A stretch of 64,000 nt of DNA, from contig QANY01007421.1 in NCBI GenBank assembly GCA_003255025.1, positions 992,001 to 1,056,000 on the forward strand. The letters run 5' to 3'. The translations under genes and the position numbers were made by a program. The stretch is from Datisca glomerata (taxonomy: Eukaryota > Streptophyta > Magnoliopsida > Cucurbitales > Datiscaceae). Shown piece after piece: positions 53,809-64,000 of this stretch (its first letter is position 1; each line of letters starts with the position of its first letter). Below the pieces are notes generated by a model. That model was not told the DNA's origin. It was given only the letters and a program-made list of their open reading frames with translations, and did no database searches.

Positions 53809-54209
53809 TTAAGTCGATCATCCCACGATAACACCTCAACTAAACCAGATACAATAATCATCTCTCGTGTAGAGCTAAATTTTATCGATGACACCATAAC
53901 TAAATTTACAAAACTCATAACATTTTCAAGATCGCAGCCAACACGTCCATACTATTTGGTCCTTGCAACAATCCAAGCAAAAATCATCGAGACGATATGA
54001 AAGTTCAAGAATGCCATGTCCATGAACAAGCTAGATACTCACACGAGAGAACCCAATCAAGTTTCTTTGGGGGCTTTTCTAGCCAAGAAGGAAAGTTAAC
54101 CCATGACCAGAAGTGTATATCTATATATATATACACAAAGCCTTTAGCCATTTACAAGTTCTAAACTCACCTGTATTCAACAAACACCCATCAAAATCCA
54201 ATGCCTAGA

Positions 54210-55010
54210 TTGATGACTTTATATCTAGAGTTTCTCTTTGATATGGAGCAAGGTTTCTCTCTGTATCATGAGTCCTTTTATACTTAAACCATCACAGATT
54301 CCTCTCCAAAAGTTTTCCTTTATATAGACTGTTCCCTAGCATCCTTATCGACTAGTTTCAAGAGTACAAATATACGCCTCATGCATGTCTCTTTGATACA
54401 GATTGTTCTGTTCCGTATCATGAGCTTTTTCTTTTCACTAAAAATATGCCCACTTCATTCGTCAAGAGTTTTTCTTCAATACAAACTTCTCTTTGGTCTC
54501 CGTATCAGTCGATTTCAAGAATAAACATTGACGTAAGTATTATAGCTTTCTTCCTAATATGGACCATGAATTTCTCTCCGTATCATGAATGTTTCTTTAT
54601 ACGTGAGCCACACCCAGTTTTCCTCGTTAAGAGTTTCTCTTTGACACAGATCCTTTCCTTCTATATCATGGGTTTTCTTTACATCAAATTTCCAATTCAC
54701 CACTTTAACAGTTTTCAATACATAATTCTCCCTAAATCAAAATGTCCTAGGCGTCAAATCCTCACAAAATATTTTTGGATCTACAGAACCCTTTGCCTCC
54801 ACCTTCTCCCTAAACCTACTTGCAAGGATCTGCCTCCGGATTAGACATGTACCCAAGCACTCCCTTGCAGTAAAGCATAGTCTTTGGTTTGCTGTCGTTC
54901 TGAACTCATTCTTAAAAATCCATCTTCAGATTACCCATATACCCAAGAACTCCCTTGCACCAATACAAATTTTATTCTTTACTATCTTCCTGAACCCATT
55001 AGCGGACCAT
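54210..55010 (+). repeat. Degenerate tandem repeats in element 2
   Basis: From 54220 to about 54720, units carry a GTTTCTCTTTGA(T/C)A(C/T)(A/G)GA block and a CCGTATCATGA block at 90-190 bp intervals. From about 54800 to 55000 a ~110-bp unit with TACCCAAG(C/A)ACTCCCTTGCA is present twice. Confidence 0.6.
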
Positions 55011-56138
55011 AGAGAAAGGCCCTTACCATCTTGATCCATACACTTCAATTGAATATCGGCTTGGCCATGAACATTTAAAGCTTTTTTCATCTCTGACAAC
55101 AATGTATACGGATGCATTTAAGTTTTTGATTTGGTTGGAGCACACGTAAAAGCTCAAGATATGTTCAAGCATTGCTAAACGTACCCTAGCGTGGTGCGCT
55201 CCAAGCACTGCAAAGTGCACTCAGATGTGGTGTGGACATTCAAATATTTTGATATTCTTCAGAGGTTCCCGTGATACGAACTGTTCTCTACAGTCTATAT
55301 CAATAAACTTCAAGGATTATCTATCATCCAAGGTATAACACTCTGAAGAGTCAAACCATGCTAATACAGCGACAACTACCAATGATGACACAAGGACATG
55401 CATCTCAAAATCTAAAATCCAAATCTAAAATTCAGTGGCCCTATAATACTCGTAAAACCCACAAAATCAACAATACCCACAAGATGAAGAACCATCTGGA
55501 GGCACTTCTTTTAAATCCTCAATAAGTTAAAACAATCTCATTCTCTATCAACAAGTACACTGTCGTGCATATGATACTGAACTTCAAAGAAGCATAAAGG
55601 AAAACAGGAACTCATGCCGTAAGCGTCCACTAGGCGAATCCCATGATCTACTTGAGGGCTTTAATATCATGAAATGATGCTTTCTCATTGTTACTCCAAC
55701 TTCAAATGACTCTACAGTCTAAATCACTTTTTCATTTATGTGAAGAAACACATTGATATTGAGTTCTACGCAACATATCCCATGAATACGGATCAAGATT
55801 CTTCCCGATGAAATATCATGTCAGTCAGCCTTCCTCGAAACTAAAAATGCCATCACCTTCACCGATGAAGACATCAAAATCTCTTATTTGAATCATCATA
55901 TGCCTCTTTATCTAGAAACATATATTAATAATGTACATACATGAAGGGTGCTCCAGACACATGATTCTCGTGACAGTACATTCATTAGCGGGTATTCCCC
56001 AGTCATAAGTCACAAAATTAGAGATAGCGATCGTTTGATTCGAGAATGGTAGGGAAATGATTTTGGGGACATCCAACTAGATGTTAGGTGTATGAAGGGA
56101 AGCTAAGACCTTAACCAGATACCGAGTCCTAGGAATCA

Positions 56139-56262
56139 AGCACGCCTTAGTCATATATAGACTCATGCAGAACCTGAACTTTATGATGAATTCACCAAGC
56201 ACACCTTAGTCATATATAGACTCATTTGCAGAAGTTGAAATTTATGATGATTCACATCCCAC
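56139..56262 (+). repeat. 66-bp tandem duplication in element 2
   Basis: CACGCCTTAGTCATATATAG and its copy CACACCTTAGTCATATATAG, with the following AACTTTATGATGA-type sequence, are repeated about 60-66 bp apart. Confidence 0.75.
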
Positions 56263-56789
56263 AACGATTATACCATGCCACAAGGACAAAAAAAACATAG
56301 AGGAGAGCAAGATTTAATAGGACTCTTTCCATGCAACACTTTTGAACCTCGCTCTTTATATAGATGCAAGAAAGTGATTCAAATTCAGTCGCAACCATGC
56401 CTAAAAGGGTAGCCGAAGTCATTAGAGGGAAAAAAGAAAAGGAGCAAGGCATACATGCAAGTTATCTCGCTAGTGTACATTCTTCTCACAAAATGGAAAG
56501 TGGGAAGTCTCAATCCAGACTCAGGCACTTAGAGGCCTAATCAATAGATTCCAAGTTTAGAGCCTATCTAATATATCCGGACACAGTCATCAAGAAACCT
56601 TCAAGAAATGGGGACCAAATCTATCTATGATTCATCCACACTCAAACATCATGGCTTATCCTAGCACAAATATCTCAAGGCAAGTCAACAAGATACCAAA
56701 TTAAAGAGTGATAACCCATCCAGACGCAAAGTAACCAGTAAAGTGCTAAATCCAGATGTAAGACCAATACATCAAGACCCAACACCATC

Positions 56790-57075
56790 GCTCAAAGTTT
56801 GTGACATTTTATTTGTACTAATGAGGCATTGCTTAGTAACAATTTTAAATCACTTTTCTTCTTTTATGCTCTGTTTTTCTTCATTTCCCATTTGTCTTAC
56901 ATTTGAGAGTCATGGAAAGGGATGGTGCTTGTTTGAGAAATTGTCCAACATTTCAATCAAACATCTAGGCTTGATTCTTGACAGTTTTCATTGAACCCAC
57001 TTAGATTTCGGCACAGATACGGAGCCCATTAGCCCAAATCTATATTCAACCTATCTCTAAATAAACACCCCAACG
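56790..57075 (+). repeat. Right LTR (R-U5 part) of element 2
   Basis: Direct repeat of 53495-53786. Upstream of 56790 the similarity stops, so the U3 region is missing or too diverged to see. Confidence 0.6.
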
Positions 57076-57727
57076 TAAGTCAACATGAAAATATTTTTCC
57101 ATAACATATAGTACACATTTAATTATGACACACAAATACACACACATATACACATACATACATATTCATATAAAAAATTAAAATAAATTAACTCAAAGTA
57201 AAATATTAGTCTAATGTTATTTAAGAAATTTGATTTTTTTTAAAATAAGATAATTTTTTTCTCAAAGAGATGAGAGTTATAAAACTGGTCAAAATGTCTC
57301 CTAATTAAAAAGGTAAACACATTTTTAAAATCTAAATGAAAATAGTTGTATTCCATTTTATTAATTTATTATTGATCTATAAAAGAAAGACATGTGTAAC
57401 ACACTTATCAATTTCCACCATCTTCCCGCCCATCTTCTTCCCCATCGAAAACCCATTCTCTTTTGTTGTAGGTTAATTTTACAGGTTCATGGTTTGCCAC
57501 GTCCCATCACAGAAAATAACGAGCGTCACAACCGTTACGTACCATCACAGCCATTACATTGCCATAACAGCCACGACACTAGTTAATGTACTTAGTTCTG
57601 ATATGACAGGTTGTAACGATATCAGATGTTTTTAATACTGTTATGTAACACCCGTTATGTCACGTAACGGGCGTTATTCTAGACCATGATTTTAGGAACC
57701 AAATTTGGCATTATCAAAATAAACCTG
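57076..57727. other. Intergenic DNA with (CA)n and CGTTACG-rich palindromes
   Basis: A (CA)n/(TACA)n repeat at about 57128-57170. From 57510 to 57680, GTTACG/CGTAAC motifs are frequent. CCCGTTATGT and ACGTAACGGG (57651-57671) form a 21-bp palindrome with one central base and one mismatch. No gene. Confidence 0.5.
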
Positions 57728-58295
57728 TGTTAGGATTTTACCCCTAAAGCACGTGAATTCTAAATTTTATCAAAACATTTATTGTGAATGATTATTCTTA
57801 TATTAATGCGATACATTCTTCTAAAAACCCCTACAAGAGTTTAGTACTAAGTTTATGGGAGCTATGGAGCTAGCTTATAGGAATGATGTATTTAACTAAG
57901 AGTTTTTATGACTTAGAAATACTTATTTTCACAGTTTAGGGATGTTGGACGCTATACTAAGAAATACAGTAGTACATTAACTATATCATATAGAGTGACT
58001 TACCTTGATCACTAGGTGGAGTGCCTAGTTAATGTACTAGTGCATTTAAAATTCATTAAAAGAACTAATGAGTCTGATTTTATTAAAATACTATATTATT
58101 AAAATCATGACTAATTGATATTATATTATGAGCGCTTTAATCTTGAGAGAGTTATGAACTCATATTTTTAGATGTTTTGATATATTATGATTTAGACTCT
58201 ATGGGTCAACAAATTTGTAAGTTACATAACTGAGAGTTATTAAATAGTGAGGGTCCATAGATTCTCAATAGTGGAGTCTATAGATACTTTTTGAG
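57728..58295 (+). repeat. Copia-type LTR, + orientation (first part)
   Basis: It starts TGTTAGGATTTTACC and matches the reverse complement of 60480-61190 (for example TAGTACATTAACT, CCTAGTTAATGTAC and ACTAATGAGTCTGA blocks). The start TGTTAGGATT is identical to that of the minus-strand LTR at 61190. No coding part of an element follows, so this is a solo or truncated LTR. A TATA box at 59326-59338 may belong to it if the LTR is about 2 kb long. Confidence 0.65.
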
Positions 58296-59868
58296 TAAGT
58301 AATATGACCCCTTAATGAAATCTGTTTATGTGGTTATAATAAACAAAGCGCTTAGTATTATTCATGAATTGTAAAAGATTTTAAAAATTTACTTGAAGCA
58401 TCAATTATGAAAATATCATGGTTGATCAATAGAATGAGATTTACAACTTAAGGATATGAAATGTGTATAAATTTGTTTAACAGTATTCCATCTAATTATA
58501 CAATGTACTATGTTTAAGTCAAGGTAATTACATCGAGTAAGTCAAAATATAATTGGAGTTCAATTACAATTTTATGGTGGAACTAATTGTAATTAACCGT
58601 TAGTAAATTCGATCATGAGTTCTATCGAAGACATAATTAATTATTATATTTTATCATAGTTATCAATTCCGTTACGTTCCAGTCGGAATGACTGAAATAT
58701 TCCGGTTCAGGCTGATGAACGAAACAGAATAGAGATACAAATTCTTTAAGTTATATTTTCAATTTAATCATTCTTTCTCTAAATAAGTTTTAGTCTAAAA
58801 CTAAATTTAATCACATCTTTTACGCTTGCTCAATGGGACTTAACAATCTTACTAAGCCCTTTCCCCACTTGCACGTCCTGAATTCTCAAGCAGCGCAACA
58901 ATATTATTGAGTTTTTTCCTCAATATTTCTTTTCTAGATTTTTTTAGAAAAAAACGATTTTAGTGAGATAATTAAGTGGACATCTTTCTTTACACTACTT
59001 TTATACAATTCTGTTTTGGTGAATAAGTTACGATTCAATTTTTCTTACTTAATTATTAATAATAAAATCATAATATTATATTATATATCCAAATTTCTTT
59101 TTTAACATTGAATACTAGAACAGAGAAATATTTAGAATGTTCTATTTTTTTAAAAACTCAAAATGGCTACCTAAACATATTTGACAACTATGATTTTTAT
59201 CATAGTAGTCACTCATTTGGTTTTATTTTAAGTAAAAAAAATTATTCATTAAAATTAATTAATTAATTTTAATATATGTAATTTACAGCTATGATTGATC
59301 ATTCTATCCTAGCCATTGGATGAACCTATAAATAAGAGGCTTCTCTCAATTTGGGGTAAAGTCTATTAACACCAGTATTCGGAGAGACAACCATAAGGAA
59401 CCCCTTCTTTAGCCGAAATTGAGAGAAAAAGAAAAGAGTAATCTTTTCTAATTTCTTGAGTGCCCACACACTTATAGCGATGAAGATCACAAAATCTTGA
59501 TATTCATGTGATGTGATATCACAGCATTAAAGTACGGATGCGACGGTCGGTGGTAGTCGACGACTTTGCACTACGGTGATGGGAGTGGCTTGGTAGTGTT
59601 TGACGTGCATATGAAGGCATCAGTCCATGTGCGTGATGAGGTTCAGATCTTGACGCGAAAAAGAAAATTTTGAATGTCACACGTCAAAGATAATCTCTGG
59701 ATTTGTTCCAGTAGAGGAGATTATGTTGCCTACTTTATAAACTAAATTTCAGGACAATTTTCGCTGCAATATTTCCTTCATCTTGTCTTCATGAGTAGGT
59801 TCACCACTTGGTAAATTCTCTTTAACTAGCATATAATTTGCTTGTGCATTAATCTTGAGTTCACCCTG
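58296..59868 (+). other. AT-rich stretch with TATA box, possible rest of the LTR
   Basis: AACCTATAAATAAGAGG (59324-59340) is a good TATA box followed by a leader-like GAGAGAAAAAGAAAAGAG tract. GC content rises at 59530-59660 as in a U5 region. The downstream end of the LTR could not be placed. No gene. Confidence 0.35.
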
Positions 59869-60245
59869 CACTATTAGAAATTTGACTCTTAATGACGGTA
59901 GGCAAAAAATATAGACGGCGATCTTTGTTAGTATTGTCCTAATTGTATCATTAATTGCTTACCATCATAAATTATTTGGTATTTCACCACGGTAAAAAAT
60001 TATAACGTTGTGAAAAGTTATCTGATATACTTTACGAAGGTAGTTTTTCAAAACATCGTAAGTGAAAATTATCTTTTATGATGGTGTTTTTAAAATGTCA
60101 TTTGGTATTTAATGACGGTAAAAATTTATGACGTCGTGACAACTTATCTGATACATTTTACGAGGATAGTTTTGAAAAACATCATAAGAAAAATTAATCT
60201 TTTACGATGACACTTTAAAAATGTCATAAAATGTACCATTGTAAT
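59869..60245 (+). mobile_element. Second CACTA-type terminus with 127-bp tandem units
   Basis: CACTATTAGAAATTTGA (59869 on) resembles the start of CACTA elements. Subterminal motifs around ATGACGGTA and TACGA(A/G)G(G/A)TAG follow. A 127-bp unit is present twice (59973-60099 and 60100-60226), beginning ATTTGGTATTT. No inverted TAGTG end was found to the right, so the element is truncated or only its 5' end is here. It interrupts LTR-like sequence. Confidence 0.5.
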
Positions 60246-61190
60246 AATTGTACGCTCTAAAATAAATAAAAAGCGGGACTTAAAAATAGCGGGACTTAAA
60301 TTTACTTAAACTTTCCTCTCAATTTTGTTTTCTAATTCGACGAAAAGAATAGCCGTGTGAGCAGGAATACAAGCGAAGTGGAGCACCCTAGCTACAAGAT
60401 GTCAGTGTACCCATCGTGTAGTCTACACGATGACTACACAATGCCAGTGTACGTATCGTGTATATGGATTCTACTATCAAGAATCTATGGACTCACTATC
60501 TAATAACTAAGTCATCCAACCTACGGAATATGTTGACTCATAGAGTCATATTCTTAATAGATCAAAATAACTAAGTTATTGAATATGAGTTCATAGCTCT
60601 CTCAAGATTGAGAGAACTCATAAAATAATAGCAATGAGTTGTAATTCACTATCTAATAACTAAGTCATCCAACCTACGAAATATGTTGATTTATAGACTC
60701 GCATTCTTAATAGATCAAAATAACTAAGTTATTAAATATGAGTTCATAACTTTTTCAAGATTAAGAGCTCATAAAATAATAGCAATGAGTTATGATTTTC
60801 ATTCGATGATAATTTACTAAAAATCAGACTCATTAGTCTTTTCAATACATTCTAAATGTATTAGTACATTAACTAGGTACTCCATCTAATGACTAAGGTA
60901 AGTCACTATACATAATAGAGTTAATGTTCTACAATTCTCTCTTAGTAAAACATTTGGCTTCACTAGACTGTGAAATTAAGTATTTATAAGTCATAAAGGA
61001 CTATTGTTAAATACTTTGTTCCTATGAGTTAAACTTCATAGGTCCCATAAACCAAGTACTATTATGCTTGCGGACTTTTTATAAGAATGTATTGCACATA
61101 ATATAACAATAAATTATTTATTATTAATCAGAATTAAATGTCTCAATAAATATAATAGAATTTTAGTGCTTTTAGGGCACAATCCTAACA
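60246..61190 (-). repeat. 3' LTR of copia element 2 (minus strand)
   Basis: The minus-strand start TGTTAGGATTGTGCCC (61190 leftwards) is directly preceded by the purine-rich tract AAATGGGTGAT (+ 61191-61201). Inside, a ~152-bp unit is duplicated in tandem (60496-60647 and 60648-60797). The other end is not certain. It is matched in opposite orientation by 57728-58295. Confidence 0.7.
60412..60432. repeat. 21-bp palindrome in the LTR
   Basis: CATCGTGTAG, one central base, then CTACACGATG. A direct near-repeat with GTGTACGTATCGTGTA follows at 60451-60466. Confidence 0.7.
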
Positions 61191-61699
61191 ATCACCCATT
61201 TGTCCTAAAGCATGTCTACAATTAGATTAACCAAGACATTGTGACTGAAGTCTTCATAAACTGGTCTGCTAGGTTCTACCGCTAAAGTAATCTAATTGAA
61301 AATTTTAATCCATATACCGAACTGGTATGAGATTCTCACCAAGATAGACAAACACATAATCCCTTGTTCTCCTAAGATTCTTGAGTATATGCTTCACAAC
61401 TATTTAGTGAAATTCTTTAAGAATTAACTGATATTTACTGACTAAACATACTGTGAAATATACATATGTTGTACAATATAACATACTTAAGACTTCCCAC
61501 TACGAAAAGCAAGAGAATTGTCTTCATGTTATATATTTCATCTTATGTCGTAAGACACAGACATAATACATAGGTTCCAATACTAAAAGGGTAACAAGCC
61601 CTTTCTTGAAATCCATCATTATACACTTACACAACATATTATTATCTACGCAGTTTAGGATAAGAACATAATTATATAGTTAAGTCTCGAAAGAACTTA

Positions 61700-62420
61700 A
61701 TTCTTAGAATGAAGACAACTTTTCAATAGTCTTTGATATCATAAATTCAGACAAACATGGTTTTATCAGTGACATTTAATTTTACACCGTTCTCGATGAT
61801 AAAATGTCATCTACATAAAACACCAAGAAAATCATTATGTTTCCTTCCTTTCTCTTGTACTGACATGGCTCATTATGTCCTTGATCAAAATCAAAAATTT
61901 GATTGCATGATCAACATAATGTTCTACGTCGTTAATGCATGTTTCAATCCACGACTGACTAATGCATAATGTTTATCATAATTCCTGATGTTTAGTATCA
62001 AATCTAAAAATTGAGACATAAAGATATTCATTTCAAGATCGTCATACAAGACAGCGTTCTTGACATCTGTTTGCCAAAACTCGTAAATAAGATGAGCTGC
62101 AAATGATACAATATCTTTATAGACACGAACTTGGCTACTAGTGAAAATGATCTGCTATACTTAATATCCTCTCTCAAAGTATGGCATTTCTCAGTCAGTC
62201 TAGCCCTAAAGATCTTGACCTTGCGCCTTGTCTCACTTTCGTTTGTAGATCTTTAGCACCCAATACTTTACGGCTTCTACAAGCTTCCATACTTCATTAG
62301 AGTTAATGAAATCATTTTTAGATTTCATTGCTTGAAACCAATTATTTACTTTACATCATTTACAACCTCTATGCAGTTTCTGGGATCTGAGTCATATTCC
62401 TCTGAGATGGACTCAAAAGT
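61700..62420 (-). pseudogene. Copia 2 reverse transcriptase
   Basis: Minus-strand pieces in several frames follow copia RT in order. WFQAMKSKNDFINSNEVWKL (about 62350-62290) is the start. WQTDVKNAVLYDDLEMNIFM (about 62080-62020) is the first palm motif. FLVFYVDDILS, with the catalytic Y-V-D-D, is intact at 61806-61817. The usual K-T-A-F-L-N-G is K-N-A-V-L-Y-D. Several stops and frame changes make it inactive. Confidence 0.78.
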
Positions 62421-64000
62421 CTATCCCTTGAACAGGAATCTCTCACTTGGTCGTGATCCTCCCCCACTACAATGTAGTGATTGTGATCTAGCATATGTTC
62501 CAATAAGATTACCATATATGACTCTCCTAGGAACATTTACTTCTCACATGAATGAAAAACGCTTCCACTACAATAAGGTTCTGTACTAGTAGGAAACACT
62601 TCATTCTTATTCTCTTGATTAACTAAATTCTAAAAAACTTTTGGACCTATCTATTGTCAACTGGATTAGGTGACATATGCACCATCAAAAAATTCTTCTA
62701 AGTTTGTGTGCGTCTAGATATTCCTTTTGAAATATAGTCATCTTCTAGGAATACAATGTTTAGACTTACGAACATTTCTTATTATTGGTACTATAATAAT
62801 AAATAACCGACATTCCATTTTGAATAGCTTATAGTTAAATTTCATTTTGATCTACCATCTAGCTTGGTAACATTCTCTTTTAGCATGTGTACTGGACATC
62901 CACATATATGAAGGTTATGTAAATTAGGTTTATGAACATTTCATAATTCTTGTGGTGTTTCAAGAACTGGTAAAGATGAGTTAGATTCAAAATACGTAAT
63001 CTATAAAGTTAATCCTCAAAAAGAAAATAGACCAGTTAAATAACTATACATGGATCTCATCATGTTAAAAGAAAAACATTTCTCCAACTAGGATACAATC
63101 CCGATATTTAGATCATAGTCTGTGAATGTCATTAAGAGGTATTTACTTCTTTGATCAAATCGAAAAGACATAGTTTGTGTCTCCAATTCCTTCTCAACTT
63201 TCATTTTAAACTATTTGATTTCTTAAAAATTTTAGAATCGAGAAATATAAGACAAACATAGTCATATCTAGAGTATTCATCAATAAAATTGATATTATAC
63301 CCATAGCCATCCATTTGCTAGACTATCACTTGTCCACTCAAGTAGTATACTCCATCACTAATGTCACAGACCTTTACATCCTTCTATCTCAAAAAAGACT
63401 ATTGGTCATATACTTATCAATAATGAATTCACTTACTTGTAAGAGTTTATAAATTTAAAACCATGAAGCATGTCTCTTACTAGTCCTCGAATCATACTAA
63501 AGTTATATGACCTAGACATATTTTATAGACGTATAGTTGACTTGAGAAACTTTTCTCTTCTATAATGTACTATGTATACATTATTTTACTCCATATCATG
63601 CAAGAAAAATTTGAAATAAATATACTATCCAAAATAATACATATGCCTCTATCCTAAGAACAACACGCAATACCTCTCAATTAGTTTTCTAGTTTCTTAG
63701 AACATTCACAAAGAATATTGATTGTGATTAGTGATTTCTGAGTCTCCACACCAGGATGTAGTAAAAACAATCGCTATCTGGAGTTCCTAGTTAAAAATTT
63801 CTACATGTACTATAGTTTAATCATGAATTGATGTGAGGAATCAGCTCAGGTATCTAAGACCATATCGATCTGGGTTTCCTATCGATTTTAACTTTAGGAA
63901 TCTCTTTCTAGTTGAATAAAAAACAACCATAAGGATATGATTATCAACCAGAGTTTCATTTGCCACCTAAGTGTTTAACGTTACCGTTCAGATATCTTAT
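62421..64000 (-). pseudogene. Copia 2 integrase and linker region, decayed
   Basis: By position this is the integrase C-terminal part and linker of copia 2. Minus-strand frames are short and broken. I could read DSDPRNCIEVVND just before the RT, but no clear integrase catalytic block. The call rests mainly on element order. Confidence 0.4.

Larger units (their letters stand above)
53350..57075 (+). mobile_element. Non-coding LTR retrotransposon 2 (LARD-like), + strand
   Basis: The segment 53495-53786 recurs at 56790-57075 in the same orientation, with shared blocks such as CTTTTATGC(T)CTG-type, TTTCCCATTTGTCTTACATT and GAGAGTCATGGAAAGG. These would be the R-U5 parts of two LTRs. A primer-site candidate follows the first copy directly, and a TATA box precedes it. 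The 3-kb interior has no reading frame of a retroelement but several tandem duplications. U3 of the right LTR seems lost or diverged, so the outer limits are uncertain. Confidence 0.6.
61191..64000 (-). mobile_element. Ty1/copia retrotransposon 2, 3' half, runs off the window
   Basis: Reading leftwards from 64000 on the minus strand come integrase-side sequence, RT, RNase H, polypurine tract and the LTR at 61190. The strand, order and LTR start fit one element whose 5' half lies beyond the window. Frames are broken throughout. It is distinct from copia 1 in sequence and LTR. Confidence 0.7.

Noticed and set aside
54446..54844. 132-codon open frame in element 2
   Set aside because: It covers degenerate tandem repeats and has no similarity to retroelement proteins that I can see.
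62332..62589. Plus-strand 85-codon open frame
   Set aside because: It is the antisense shadow of the minus-strand copia 2 polyprotein.
1..64000. tRNA or rRNA genes
   Set aside because: No cloverleaf-like or rRNA-like sequence was noticed; the tRNA-Met complement at 32497 is a primer site, not a gene.

Overview
The window is nuclear DNA of a flowering plant, most likely a dicot. It is AT-rich, has no operons or long open frames, and is packed with decayed plant mobile elements: LINE, Ty1/copia, Ty3/gypsy Athila, CACTA, hAT and Mutator-like elements, plus an endogenous caulimovirid. The one gene that reads intact is a plant-specific FANTASTIC FOUR (FAF) type protein. No tRNA, rRNA or CRISPR was seen, and I do not name a species.

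Layout. Positions 1-8180 hold two broken LINEs on the + strand; the second has lost its reverse-transcriptase core and carries the 3' end of a minus-strand copia element. Positions 8.8-12 kb are sparse: two coding-like minus-strand stretches I cannot name, a 296-bp inverted-repeat element, a beta-tubulin fragment that keeps its intron, and a possible orphan last exon. Positions 12.05-15.99 kb and 22.0-25.4 kb hold two diverged copies of an unclassified composite repeat built from minisatellite blocks. Between them lie the FAF gene (16219-16812), a 0.2-kb direct duplication, a 0.93-kb Mutator-like element and a miRNA-precursor-like hairpin. A LINE RNase H remnant and a GC-richer block of unknown nature follow up to 27.5 kb.

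Positions 28.1-41.2 kb are one nest. A minus-strand copia element has been split by a 7.2-kb CACTA transposon (29238-36418). The CACTA element holds an Athila gag-protease fragment, a scrambled endogenous pararetrovirus, a tandem copy of its own insertion junction, a captured poly(ADP-ribose) polymerase fragment with introns, and a gypsy-like 3' LTR edge.

Positions 41.2-64 kb hold a second LTR, a non-autonomous hAT element with its 8-bp target duplication, simple repeats with potential Z-DNA tracts, and a 5.4-kb LTR element without coding capacity (44218-49611). A second non-coding LTR element (about 53.3-57.1 kb) has a closely similar primer-binding site. At the right end are two copia-type LTRs in opposite orientation and the 3' half of a minus-strand copia polyprotein running off the window.

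The genes do not form a pathway. What links them is transposon nesting, gene-fragment capture and local tandem duplication around a single conserved gene. All coordinates of decayed elements are approximate unless a terminal motif is quoted.
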